From contig CAWJES010000004.1 in assembly GCA_963841965.1 (NCBI GenBank), forward strand, positions 248,001 through 312,000: DNA of 64,000 nucleotides, given 5' to 3'. Under the pieces are notes generated by a model that saw only the letters and a program-made list of their open reading frames with translations, made no database searches and was not told where the DNA came from. The DNA is from Palsa-459 sp963841965 (GTDB lineage: Bacteria; Actinomycetota; Acidimicrobiia; Acidimicrobiales; RAAP-2). Made by a program: the position numbers and the translations under genes. Positions 1 through 9,163 of this stretch are shown one piece after another (the stretch's first letter is position 1; each line of letters begins with the position of its first letter).

Positions 1-1
1 C

Positions 2-433
2 CACGAGTGGTTGACGCTCTGCGGCGGATCGATCGGCTTCGGGCTCCCCGCAGCGGTTGGCGCCGCGATCGGCGGCGGTGGCCGTCGGATCCTGAGCATC
101 GAGGCTGACGGGTCTGCGGCCTACACCCCACAGGCCCTGTGGACGATGGCTCGCGAGGCGCTCGACGTGACCGTCCTGTGCTGCAGCAACGACTCCTACG
201 CGATCCTGAACTACGAGCTGTCGCGCGTCGGGGCCACGGCCCACGGCGAGCGTTCCAAGGCGATGCTCGACCTCACGGGCCCGACGCTCGACCTGGCGGC
301 GACCGCGAGGTCCTTCGGGGTGCCCGCCGAGACCGTGACGACGGCGGATGAGCTGGTCGTCGCGCTCGACAAGAGCCTGGCCACGCCCGGCCCGACCGTG
401 ATCGACGCGAAGGTTCCCTCGATCATCCGGTAG
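2..433 (+). CDS. ThDP-dependent enzyme, acetolactate synthase large-subunit family (3' part only)
   Basis: The gene enters from the left edge; the open frame already reads His-Glu-Trp at base 2, so the TTG at 11 is internal. About 143 C-terminal residues are visible. They carry the ThDP-binding region of the acetolactate synthase/benzoylformate decarboxylase family: LCGGSIGFGLPAAVGAA, then a DG-centred motif (EADGSAAYTPQALWT) and, about 25 residues on, the SND that closes the ThDP/Mg motif. The family condenses or decarboxylates 2-oxoacids. The exact substrate cannot be told from the C-terminal domain. It converges with the GNAT gene. Confidence 0.8.
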   Translation, partial: HEWLTLCGGSIGFGLPAAVGAAIGGGGRRILSIEADGSAAYTPQALWTMAREALDVTVLCCSNDSYAILNYELSRVGATAHGERSKAMLDLTGPTLDLAATARSFGVPAETVTTADELVVALDKSLATPGPTVIDAKVPSIIR

Positions 434-455
434 GGGGACGAAACGGACAGGCCGC

Positions 456-917
456 TCAGTCGAGCAGCTCGCGTTCGAGGACGACGAACTGGCGCCCGTC
501 GCGCGCGTCGAGGAACGTCGAGGACTGGAGGAACCCGAGCCGGAGCGCCAACCTGATCGATCGCTCGTTGGACGCCAGCACGCTCACGCGGAGCCGGCGC
601 ACCCCGCCCACCCGCATCGTCTCGAGGATCAGGTCCCCCGCCCTCGTGCCCAGACGGTCCGAGAGCCGATCCGGTCGGATCCCGATGCCGATGTCGACGG
701 CCCCGTCGTCGTCGGGCCCGCCCGGGACCCGGCACTCCGGACCGAACCCGACGTAGCCGACAAACTCGCCAGCGTCGAGGATCGCGAGGTGGTTGCCGTC
801 CATGAGCGCCGCCTCCGACCGCTCGTCGCCGTCGTAGACGTCGAAGGGCGGCTCGTAGCGCCAACCCGCGACCTCCTGGGCCCACGCGGCGGTCATCGCC
901 GCCACCTCGAGGGTCAC
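456..917 (-). CDS. GNAT-family N-acetyltransferase
   Basis: Predicted 153-residue cytosolic acyl-CoA-dependent acetyltransferase. The central region DIGIGIRPDRLSDRLG matches the strand-turn-helix that binds the CoA pyrophosphate in GNAT proteins, and NERSIRLALRLGF is the typical C-terminal motif of the RimJ/RimL-like branch. The start is taken as the GTG at 917, which overlaps the stop of the upstream exonuclease gene in a GTGA, as expected for translational coupling. A longer frame upstream is only the shadow of xthA. Substrate unknown. Confidence 0.75.
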   Translation of the reverse strand: MTLEVAAMTAAWAQEVAGWRYEPPFDVYDGDERSEAALMDGNHLAILDAGEFVGYVGFGPECRVPGGPDDDGAVDIGIGIRPDRLSDRLGTRAGDLILETMRVGGVRRLRVSVLASNERSIRLALRLGFLQSSTFLDARDGRQFVVLERELLD

Positions 918-1693
918 GGCGCGCCGGGCAGCTCGAAGGTGACGACCACGGGCGCGTGGTCCGACGGCTTCGTCCCCTTGCGTGCCTCCCTGTCGACGAG
1001 CGCATCGGTGACACCGGCGGCGACGAGCGGAGAGCACCACACGAGGTCGATCCGCATGCCCCAGCCACGATGGAAGGCCCCGTTTCGGTAGTCCCACCAT
1101 GTGAACACCTGCTCGCCGGGACGGCGGTCCCGCACAATGTCGACGAGGCCGAGCCCGCCGATCGCCCGAAGCCTGTCGCGCTCGGGCTGCGTGACGTGCG
1201 TGGACCCCTCGAGCGCCGCAGGGTCCCAGACGTCGAGGTCCTCCGGCGCGACGTTGAAGTCGCCAGCGACGATGAGCGCTCGCTGCGGCGGCACGGCCCC
1301 GATGTGCGAGGCGAGCCGGTCGAGCCACGAGAGCTTGCGCGCGTAGAACGGATCATCGAGCGCCCTCCCGTTGGGGACGTAGCAGCTCATGACCTCGATG
1401 CCGTTGCAGGTCGCCCCGATGATCCTCGCGCCGTCGTCGTCCTCGATCGTCCCGAATCCGCGCCGCACGTCGTCGATGCCGACCCGGCTCGCGATCGCGA
1501 CGCCGTTCCATCGACCCTCGCCGTTGTGGACGGCCTCGTAGCCGAGCGCCTCGAACCCCGCGAAGGGGAACTTCGAGTCGTCCTGCTTCGTCTCCTGGAG
1601 GCACAGGACATCGGGGCCGTTGTCCTCGATCCAGGCAACGACCCGCTCCCATCGCGCGGTCAGGGAGTTGACATTCCAGGTGGCGACCTTCAC
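914..1693 (-). CDS. xthA: Exodeoxyribonuclease III / AP endonuclease
   Basis: 259 residues, normal for the family. It starts MKVATWNVNSLTARWERVV, where the Asn is a metal ligand, followed by DVLCLQETKQDD with the catalytic Glu, SCYVPNG, the DFNVAPEDLDVWDP block with the Asp-Asn pair, and a C-terminal KGTKPSDHAPVVV carrying the catalytic Asp-His. Mg-dependent repair nuclease that cuts 5' to abasic sites and trims 3' blocked ends. The GTG start overlaps the fabZ stop in a GTGA, and its own stop overlaps the GNAT start, so these genes form one tightly coupled minus-strand operon. Confidence 0.93.
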   Translation of the reverse strand: MKVATWNVNSLTARWERVVAWIEDNGPDVLCLQETKQDDSKFPFAGFEALGYEAVHNGEGRWNGVAIASRVGIDDVRRGFGTIEDDDGARIIGATCNGIEVMSCYVPNGRALDDPFYARKLSWLDRLASHIGAVPPQRALIVAGDFNVAPEDLDVWDPAALEGSTHVTQPERDRLRAIGGLGLVDIVRDRRPGEQVFTWWDYRNGAFHRGWGMRIDLVWCSPLVAAGVTDALVDREARKGTKPSDHAPVVVTFELPGAP

Positions 1694-2128
1694 GAGGGAG
1701 GCCCCGCATCGACGACGATGAAGAGCAGGTCGGCCTGTGCGCAGACCGCGCCGCCGACCGTGGCGGTTCCCGAACCGCGCCCTCCGCGACCCGAGAGCCG
1801 ACCGAGCTCGACGGCAAGCTCGAGCGTCTCGCCCGGCACGACCTGACGCCGGAACCGGGCGCGCTCGATGCCTCCGAAAAGGGGCAGCTTTCCGGCGAAG
1901 CGGTCCTCCATGAGCACGGCCACCGCTCCCAGCTGCGCCATCGCCTCGACCATCAGGACTCCGGGGAGCAGTCGGCCGCCCCGGGAAGTGCCCCGGGAAG
2001 AACCACTCGTCACCCGTGAGGTGCCACAGGCCCGTCGCAGACTGCCCTGGCGTCACAGACGTCACCTCGGACACGAACAGGAACGGCGGTCGATGCGGGA
2101 GGATCGAGGCCGGATCCACCACGCCCAT
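1690..2128 (-). CDS. fabZ: 3-hydroxyacyl-[acyl-carrier-protein] dehydratase FabZ (frameshifted)
   Basis: Type II fatty-acid synthesis dehydratase. The first part reads MGVVDPASILPHRPPFLFV and ends in the FFPGHFPGRP active-site motif with the catalytic His. The rest continues in another frame as LLPGVLMVEAMAQLGAV, holding the catalytic Glu, and on to the stop at 1690. Removing the T at about 1972 restores one frame of about 145 residues, normal for FabZ. The start ATG at 2128 shares a base with the stop of the upstream hydrolase (TGATG). The gene is probably intact in the organism. Confidence 0.85.
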
Positions 2129-2955
2129 CAGATGCCCCCGATCGAGCGGCGCGCAAGCTCCGCGAAGCGGTCGGGGCTCGAGAGGTGCGCTCCATGGCCG
2201 ACATCATCGAACTCGACGACGTGCGAACCGGGAATGGTCGCGTGAAGAGCCAGCACGGACTCAGCATGGCGTGCCTCCGTCCGCGAGCCCAGGCCGAGCA
2301 CGACGGGCATCGAGATGTCGCTCGGATCGAAGGGCTGCTCGCCGCGGAGTACCTGGAGGTCGGCGAGCAGCGCCTCGCCGTCTGCGAGGCGCTCGTTTCG
2401 CTGCTCGGCTCCCAGCCTTTCCCACGCGGTGTCGCCCACCATCCGACGGAAGAACGACTCGGCCTCCGTCGCCGGATCGAGGGACATCTCACGGTGGTGC
2501 GAGAACGGGTCGACGCGCAGCCACGGGAACGGGGGCTCCCAGGCAGCTGCGGCGTCGAAGGCAACGCCGGTAGCGGCGGCGCCGAGGGCGATGAGCCCGC
2601 CGTGGCTGTGGCCCACGGCGACTTGCGGTCCGGTGACGCCTTGGAGCCGTGCCGCTTCGAGCACCCTGGCCAGATCCTGGATCTGGATCGCGAGTCCCGG
2701 TTCGACCGGCACACCCCGAGACCCGCGGTACCCGCGACGGTCGTAGGTGATGACGTCGAACTCCGCGAGCCGTCGGGCGGCGCGCGTGAAGCTCGCTCCC
2801 CCGTCGAGGCCGCCATGGATGAAGACCACGGTCCCGAGCGCCGGCACCGGGGCGCGCCGCAGGTGGCAGCGCAGGCCAGACGCGAGGAACACATCCTCAG
2901 CGGCTTCGGCCGATTCGCTCCGCGCGGGAGCCCCGGATCGCACGTGAAGGACCAT
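2128..2955 (-). CDS. Alpha/beta-fold hydrolase
   Basis: 275-residue cytosolic alpha/beta hydrolase. HGG at residues 47-49 forms the oxyanion region, the nucleophile elbow is GHSHGG with Ser117, and a late DDVGHGAHLSSPDRF supplies the catalytic His. The sequence resembles esterases and peroxidases of the broad family; nothing in it fixes the substrate. First gene of the minus-strand operon with fabZ, xthA and the GNAT gene, and divergent from kgd. Confidence 0.8.
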   Translation of the reverse strand: MVLHVRSGAPARSESAEAAEDVFLASGLRCHLRRAPVPALGTVVFIHGGLDGGASFTRAARRLAEFDVITYDRRGYRGSRGVPVEPGLAIQIQDLARVLEAARLQGVTGPQVAVGHSHGGLIALGAAATGVAFDAAAAWEPPFPWLRVDPFSHHREMSLDPATEAESFFRRMVGDTAWERLGAEQRNERLADGEALLADLQVLRGEQPFDPSDISMPVVLGLGSRTEARHAESVLALHATIPGSHVVEFDDVGHGAHLSSPDRFAELARRSIGGI

Positions 2956-3020
2956 ACCGCCGGGCGGTGCCTGCCCTGCGCTCAGAGGAGCCCGCGACAG
3001 CCACCGGTAGGCTCAGGTGC

Positions 3021-6000
3021 ATGTCGAACCCCGAGATGCCGCAATCCGGCGGCTCCCCCATGGACGCGGCTGCGCCCAGGCGAACCGGTCACTTCGGGCC
3101 AAACGCCTGGCTCGTCGATGACATGTACGACCGGCTACCTCGCGGACCCCGGAGCGTCTCGGAGAGCTGGCGCGACTTCTTCAGCGACTACCAGCGCACC
3201 CCGAGGGCTGCCGCGGCCCCGGCGCTGCCGGCTCACGCACCCGCTGCCGCGCCGCGGCTGGCGCCGGTGCAACCGAGGTGCCCGAGGGCGCGACCGCCCT
3301 GCGCGGCGCAGCCCAGCGGATCGTCACCAACATGGAGGCGAGCCTGGCCGTCCCGACAGCGACCAGCGTCAGGACGGTGCCGGCGCGGCTCCTGGAGATC
3401 AACCGCGGTGACGCTCAACGAGTACCTTGCGCGCTTCAGCGGAACCAAGGTCTCCTTCACCCACGTGATCGCCTACGCGATCCTGCGCGGGTCTCGCGTT
3501 CATGCCGTCGATGAACGCCACGTTCGTCGACGCCATCGACGCCAAGGGCACACCGGGCGTCGTCCACCACGAGCACGTCGGCCTCGGCCTCGCCGTCGAC
3601 GTCCAGAAGGCTGACGGCACGCGCACCCTGATGGTCCCGGTGATCGCGGATGCCGACACGCTCGACTTCCACTCGTTCATCCTCGCCTACGAGGACAAGG
3701 TGCGGCGGGTCCTCGGCGGGAACCCCTCGGCCGACGACTTCGCCGGGGCGACGGTCTCGATCACCAACCCGGGGACCCTCGGCACCGTGCAGTCCGTTCC
3801 ACGGCTGATGCCGGGCCAGGGCGCGATCTTCGGCGTCGGGTCGCTCGAGCTGGCCCCCGGGCTTCGAGGCCGCCGATCCGCGGGCGCTCGCCGACCTCGG
3901 GGTCGGCAAGGTCCTGACGCTCACATCGACCTACGACCACCGGATCATCCAGGGCGCCGAGTCCGGCCTGTTCCTGCGCCACGTGGCGAGTGCCTCACCG
4001 GCGGGCACGGGTTCTACGACGAGATCTTCTCGGACCTGGGCGTCCCCTACGAGCCATCGAGGTGGAGCACCGACTGAACCGGCCGCGTCCCCGAGCGCCA
4101 ACCACGACGAGACGCTGAAGCAGATCCAGGTCCAGCAGCTCATCAACATGTACCGCGTGCGGGGCCACCTGAACGCGCACCTGGACCCGCTCGACGCCGA
4201 GCCGCCGGCACTGCACCCCGAGCTCGACCTCGCGCACTACGGCCTGACCATCTGGGACCTGGAGCGGACCTTCGTCACGGCCGGCCTCGTCGGCAGGGAG
4301 TCCTCGACGCTCGATGAGATCCTCGCCGTCCTGCGCGACGCCTACTGCGGCACGATCGGCATCGAGTACATGCACATCCAGGACCCTGCCCAGAAGCAGT
4401 GGATCCAGGCCCGCGTTGAGGGCGTGCGGGATTCGCCCAGCGTCGAAGAACAGCACCACCTGCTCGAGCGGCTCAACGCAGCCGAGGTCTTCGAGCGCTT
4501 CCTGCACACCCGCTATGTCGGTCAGAAGCGCTTCGGCCTCGAGGGTGCAGAGTCCGCGATCGTCGCGCTCGACACCCTGTTCGACCTCGCGGCGCAGCGC
4601 GGCGTCGAGGAGGCCGTCCTCGGCATGGCCCACCGCGGCAGGCTGAACGTGCTGGCGAACATCGTGGGCAAGAGCTACGGGGAGATCTTCAGCGAGTTCG
4701 AGGGCAACCTCGACCCCGAGAGCGTGCAGGGCTCCGGTGACGTCAAGTACCACAAGGGCGCGAGCGGGATCTTCAAGGGCGCATCGGGAGCCACGCTGCG
4801 CCTCTCGATGGCCTCGAACCCCTCACACCTCGAGGCCGTCGACCCGGTTGTCCTCGGCATCGCCCGGGCCAAGCAGGACCGCGTGCTCGCCCCGAGCGAG
4901 GGCGTCGTGAACGACGTCCCGCTCGCGAGCCATCCGGTGCTCGCGGTGCTCGTCCACGGCGACGCTGCCTTCGCCGGCCAGGGCGTCGTGGCGGAGACCC
5001 TCAACCTCTCGGGCCTGTCCGGCTACCGGACCGGCGGTGCGGTCCACCTCGTCATCAACAACCAGGTCGGGTTCACGACGGCCCCAGAGGCCGCACGGAC
5101 CTCCTTCTACCCCACCGACGTCGCCAAGATGGTCCAGTCGCCGATCTTCCACGTCAACGGCGACGACCCCGAGGCGTGCGCCCGCGCGATGCGGCTCGCC
5201 TTCGACTTCCGCGAGGCGTTCAGCAAGGACGTCGTCGTCGACATCGTCTGCTACCGCCGCCATGGCCACAACGAGGGCGACGACCCGAGCTACACCCAGC
5301 CCCTGATGTACCAGGTGATCGATTCCAAGCGGTCCGTTCGGAAGCTCTACACAGAGGCCCTCGTCCGCCGAGGGGACCTCACGCTCGACGAGGCGGAGCA
5401 GGCGCTGGACGATTTCAACTCGAAGCTCCAGGCGGTCCTCGACGAGGTTCGCGAGCGCCCCGTTCCCGTCCTCGAGGACGTTCCGGTGTCCCTGCTCCCC
5501 GATGACCCTCCCTCTCCCGCGACCGGCGTCGCCAAGGGGGTGCTGCAGAGCATCGCCACGGCGACCATGACCGTTCCCGAGGGATTCACGATCCACCCGA
5601 AGCTCGCCCGGCAGTTCACGGCCAGGGCCGAGCAGCTCGAGGGTGGCGAGGTCGACTGGTCGCTCGGCGAGGCGATGGCGCTCGGCAGCCTCCTGCTCGA
5701 GGGAACCGACGTCCGCTTCGTCGGGCAGGACACCCGCCGCGGGACCTTCTCCCAGCGCCATGCCGCGCTCGTCGACTACGCCACCGGCGACCAGTACGTG
5801 CCGCTCTGCCATCTGGACGGCGCCACGGGCAGGCTCACGATCCGCGACTCGCTGCTGAGCGAGTACGCCGGGCTCGGCTTCGAGTACGGCTACTCGGTCG
5901 AGCGCCCCGAGACGCTGGTCGCCTGGGAGGCACAGTTCGGCGACTTCGTGAACGGGGCCGAGATCATCATCGACAACTTCCTCGTCGCCGCCGAGGACAA

Positions 6001-6694
6001 GTGGGGTCAGCTCGCGAGCGTCGCGCTCCTGCTCCCCCACGGCTACGAGGGACAGGGCCCGGAGCACTCGAGCGGACGCATCGAGCGCTTCCTGTCGCTC
6101 TGCGCCCGCAACAACCTGCGCGTCGCGATCCCCTCGACCGCAGCGCAGTACTTCCACCTGCTGCGCAGCCAGGTCCGCCGGGCACGACCAACGCCGCTCA
6201 TCTGCTTCACCCCCAAGTCCCTCCTGCGAGCGGCTGCCACGCGCTCGCCGCTCGCCGCGTTCACCGATGGTCGGTTCTGCGAGGTCGTGGACGACACCTG
6301 GATCGACGACCCCGCAGCGGTCTCCCGGATCGTGCTCGGATCGGGCAAGGTCATCCACGAGGCCCTGGCGCACCGCGACGCGCTGGTGTCCTCCGGCTCG
6401 CTCGAGCGCGACACGGTCGCGATCGTCCGTGTCGAGCAGCTCTACCCGTGGCCGGAGCTCGAGCTCTCCGCGGTCTTCGACCGGTACGAGGGGGCGAAGG
6501 ACGTCCTCTGGCTGCAGGAGGAGCCCGAGAACATGGGCTCGTGGCCCTTCGTGCACCATCAGCTGCATCGCTCGCTGCGCGCCTCGCACCGCCTGCACCA
6601 CGTCGCGCGTGCCGAGTCCGCGAGCCCGGCGACGGGCAGCGCGCTCGTGCACCAAGCGGAGCAGGCCGACCTGCTCAGGAGGTCGATCGGATGA
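3021..6694 (+). CDS. kgd: Multifunctional 2-oxoglutarate metabolism enzyme (E2-like plus E1), 5' third frameshifted
   Basis: Actinobacterial Kgd/SucA of about 1,220 residues, acting in the TCA cycle on 2-oxoglutarate. The N-terminal segment FGPNAWLVDDMYDRL and Ala/Pro linker are typical; the acyltransferase-like domain is seen in pieces (GLGLAVDVQ, SITNPGTLGTVQSVPRL, STYDHRIIQGAESG). From about 4080 to the stop the E1 part is unbroken, with GMAHRGRLNVLANIVG, SGDVKYHKG, NPSHLEAVDP and CYRRHGHNEGDDP for ThDP and substrate binding. The E2-like part jumps between all three frames near 3275, 3405, 3490, 3860, 3990 and 4070. As in other Kgd proteins there is no lipoyl domain. It overlaps the next start in an ATGA. 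Confidence 0.93.
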
Positions 6695-7953
6695 CCGCGA
6701 AGCGAAGGACGGTCGTCGTCGTCGACGGGTCAAACCTCGCGACCGAGGGGAGGACCACCCCGAGCCTCGTCCAGTTGGACGAGTGCGTGCAGGCGTTCCT
6801 GGAGGAGTATCCGGACTCCGAGGTGATCGTGGTCGCAGACGCGACGTTCGAGCATCGCGCGGCCCCCGAGGAGCGGAACCGGTTCAAGGATGCCGAGCTC
6901 GCCGGCGAGATCGTCACCCCGCCGGCAGGGGCGATCGGGCGCGGTGACGCGTTCATCCTGAAGATCGCCAAGCGGGCCAACGCGGTCGTCCTCTCCAACG
7001 ACTCGTTCCAGGAGTTCCACGCCGAGCACCCGTGGCTCTTCGAGGAGGGTCGACTGCTCGGCGGGAAGCCCGTCGCCAACGTCGGATGGATCTTCACCCC
7101 CCGCAACCCGGTTCGTGGCCCGCGGAGCCGCTCGGTCACGGCTGGCGCGGCCAAGCTCCAGCGGGCGCTGGCCGACGGCAAGGCCCCGAGGATCGGCGAC
7201 GTCATCGAAGCGGGCGGCACGGCACCCCGCACGCATCAGAAGGCGGCAGCGGGTGAGTCCGGGCCGGCGCGCAGGCCGAGGGCGCACACGGAGACCGACC
7301 AGGGCGAGCCGGCCGCGGACGGTCAGGTCGCCGCCAAGAAGCCCCGTGCAACGAAGGCCGTGCCGGCCCGTGGAGGCACTGAGAAGAAGCCGGCGAAGGC
7401 GACGGAGAAGACGCCGGCGAAGGCGAGCGCCGCTGCCAAGGCAGCGAAGAAGGCGCCTGCGGCGAAGAAGGCGGCTCCCGCCACTGGGCGCACGACCGCG
7501 ACCGCCAAGGCGGCGAAGAAGGCGCCTGCGGCGAAGAAGGCCGGCCCTTCGACCGCCAAGCAGGCTCCCACCGCCCCGGCGCCGAAGGCGCGGTCAGCCA
7601 AGCCGGGCGATGCGCCCGTCGTCGAGCCGAAGCCGTCGGCCTCCCGCGGATCGGGCTCGCCGAAAGCCAAGGCGGAACCCGTGAACACGCCGAGGGCCTT
7701 CCTGGCCCTCGTCTCGGACCATCCGCTCGAGTCGACAGTGGAAGGCGAGGTCGTGTCGTTCACCTCGCACGGCGCAATGGTCTCGGTGCCCGTCGGCCGA
7801 GGCATGCATGTCACGTGCTACGCGCCGCTGGCCCGACTGGCCCAGCCGGCACCGACGCGGGCGCGCGACGTCCTCAAGAAGGGCGAGCACCGCACGTTCC
7901 GGATCGTCGCGTTCGATGCAGCACGACGGATCGCCGAGCTCAGCCTGCTGTAG
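6691..7953 (+). CDS. NYN-domain ribonuclease with Lys/Ala-rich linker and C-terminal S1-like domain
   Basis: 420 residues, no signal peptide or membrane segment. Residues 1-140 look like a Zc3h12a-type NYN/PIN nuclease: VVVVDGSNLA with Asp12, VVADATF with Asp50, GRGDAFILKIAKRANAVVLSND with Asp86 and Asp104, the expected acidic metal-binding pocket. Residues about 205-330 are a low-complexity Lys/Ala/Pro stretch like HupB or histone H1 tails. The last 80 residues (VEGEVVSFTSHGAMVSVPVGRG..., DVLKKGEHRTFRIVAFD) resemble an S1/OB RNA-binding fold. The ATG at 6691 has AGGAGG eight bases upstream and overlaps the kgd stop. Predicted RNA-cleaving enzyme with two nucleic-acid anchors; target unknown. 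Confidence 0.75.
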   Translation: MTAKRRTVVVVDGSNLATEGRTTPSLVQLDECVQAFLEEYPDSEVIVVADATFEHRAAPEERNRFKDAELAGEIVTPPAGAIGRGDAFILKIAKRANAVVLSNDSFQEFHAEHPWLFEEGRLLGGKPVANVGWIFTPRNPVRGPRSRSVTAGAAKLQRALADGKAPRIGDVIEAGGTAPRTHQKAAAGESGPARRPRAHTETDQGEPAADGQVAAKKPRATKAVPARGGTEKKPAKATEKTPAKASAAAKAAKKAPAAKKAAPATGRTTATAKAAKKAPAAKKAGPSTAKQAPTAPAPKARSAKPGDAPVVEPKPSASRGSGSPKAKAEPVNTPRAFLALVSDHPLESTVEGEVVSFTSHGAMVSVPVGRGMHVTCYAPLARLAQPAPTRARDVLKKGEHRTFRIVAFDAARRIAELSLL

Positions 7954-7996
7954 CAGCCCGGCAACAGGCCTGCGTGGGACGCACGACGCATGCGGA

Positions 7997-9163
7997 TTAC
8001 CGCTCGCGGAGTCGAACCTCGAAGATGTCGCGAAGTGCGTCACCGATGTAGTTGATGCAGACGATCACGATGACGAAGACCGCGGTGACCGGGTAGACCT
8101 CCCACCAGTAGCCGTTGATCAGCTGGTCCACCCCGCCGGTCAGCATGGTTCCCCAGTCGGTCGCCGGGGTCTGGATCCCGAGACCGAGGAATCCGAGCGC
8201 CGAGAGGGCCAGGATGGCATCGGCGACCGAGAACGTCCCCACCGTCACGATGTTGCTGATCGAGTTCGGGAACACGTGCTTTCGGATGATGTGCAGTCGG
8301 CCCGCTCCCATGGATCTCGCGGCCTGGGAGTACTCCAGGTCCCGAATGAGCAGGGCATCACCCCGGATGATCCTGGCGTTCCCCCACCAGCCGGTGAGCC
8401 CGATCACCAGGATCAGGAAGGTCGTCGTGTTCCCGAAGACCGAGATCAGCGCGATGAGCAGGAACAGGTAGGGGATGGAAAGCAGCGCGTCCAGCAGGCG
8501 CATCATGCCGGCGTCCAGGACGCCGCCGAAGAAGCCTGCGACCATCCCGTACGCCGTGCCGAGGAAGATGGTGATCAGCCCGGCGAACAGCCCGAGGGTC
8601 AGCGAGTACTGGCCGGCGTACATGATGCGGCCGAGGATGTCCCATCCCTGCGAGTCGGTCCCGAGCGGGTGCCCTGCCGATGGTGGGAGGTTCTGGGGCT
8701 GGAACAGCGCGGCGTTGGCGTCGGTCTGGTTGGTCACGTAGAAGTGCGGTCCGATGAAGCAGCCGAGGACGATCAAGAGCAGCACGATCGTCGAGGTGAC
8801 GGCCAGCTTGTTCGAGAGGTAGATGCGGAGCATCTGGCGCCACAGCGCCATGGGCTTGTCGCCCTCGCCCTCGGACGGCAGATCCATCCCCTTGGTGCCG
8901 ATGTCCTCGAAGTCGTCGGTCGAGAGCATGTCGACGTCGTGCATCCGCACGCCGACCATGCCGGTCGCCGCCACTCTCGGATCGGCCACGGAGCCGAACT
9001 TGTGGAGCTCGTTGACGCCGTACTCGTCGATCGCCTCGTAGCCAATCTCCTCGGACCGCTCTGTGCTGGAGCCGAAGTACTCCTCGCTCTGCTCAAACCG
9101 CTCGGACGCCTGGTCGATGTACCGGTCCTTCGCGCTCTCGTGGTCGCGTTCCTCTGGGCTCAT
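7997..9163 (-). CDS. oppC: Oligopeptide/dipeptide ABC transporter permease (OppC/DppC type)
   Basis: 388-residue inner-membrane permease. About six hydrophobic segments follow residue 110, with the OppC N-terminal domain (HPLGTDSQGWDILGRIMYAGQYSL) and a cytoplasmic coupling loop (YSQAARSMGAGRLHIIRKHVFPNSI) that contacts the ATPase. Unusual is the N-terminal extension of about 105 residues, acidic and hydrophilic (for example ERFEQSEEYFG), absent from ordinary OppC. Start ATG at 9163 overlaps the oppB stop by four bases. Last gene of the transporter locus, convergent with the NYN gene. Confidence 0.9.
   Translation of the reverse strand: MSPEERDHESAKDRYIDQASERFEQSEEYFGSSTERSEEIGYEAIDEYGVNELHKFGSVADPRVAATGMVGVRMHDVDMLSTDDFEDIGTKGMDLPSEGEGDKPMALWRQMLRIYLSNKLAVTSTIVLLLIVLGCFIGPHFYVTNQTDANAALFQPQNLPPSAGHPLGTDSQGWDILGRIMYAGQYSLTLGLFAGLITIFLGTAYGMVAGFFGGVLDAGMMRLLDALLSIPYLFLLIALISVFGNTTTFLILVIGLTGWWGNARIIRGDALLIRDLEYSQAARSMGAGRLHIIRKHVFPNSISNIVTVGTFSVADAILALSALGFLGLGIQTPATDWGTMLTGGVDQLINGYWWEVYPVTAVFVIVIVCINYIGDALRDIFEVRLRER

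Noticed and set aside
3021..4077. Several separate small genes in the 5' part of kgd
   Set aside because: The fragments lie in order and match consecutive segments of one Kgd acyltransferase-like domain.
4823..6733. A 636-codon minus-strand frame opposite kgd
   Set aside because: Antisense to the well-supported E1 domain of kgd, with composition typical of a shadow frame and no recognisable domain.
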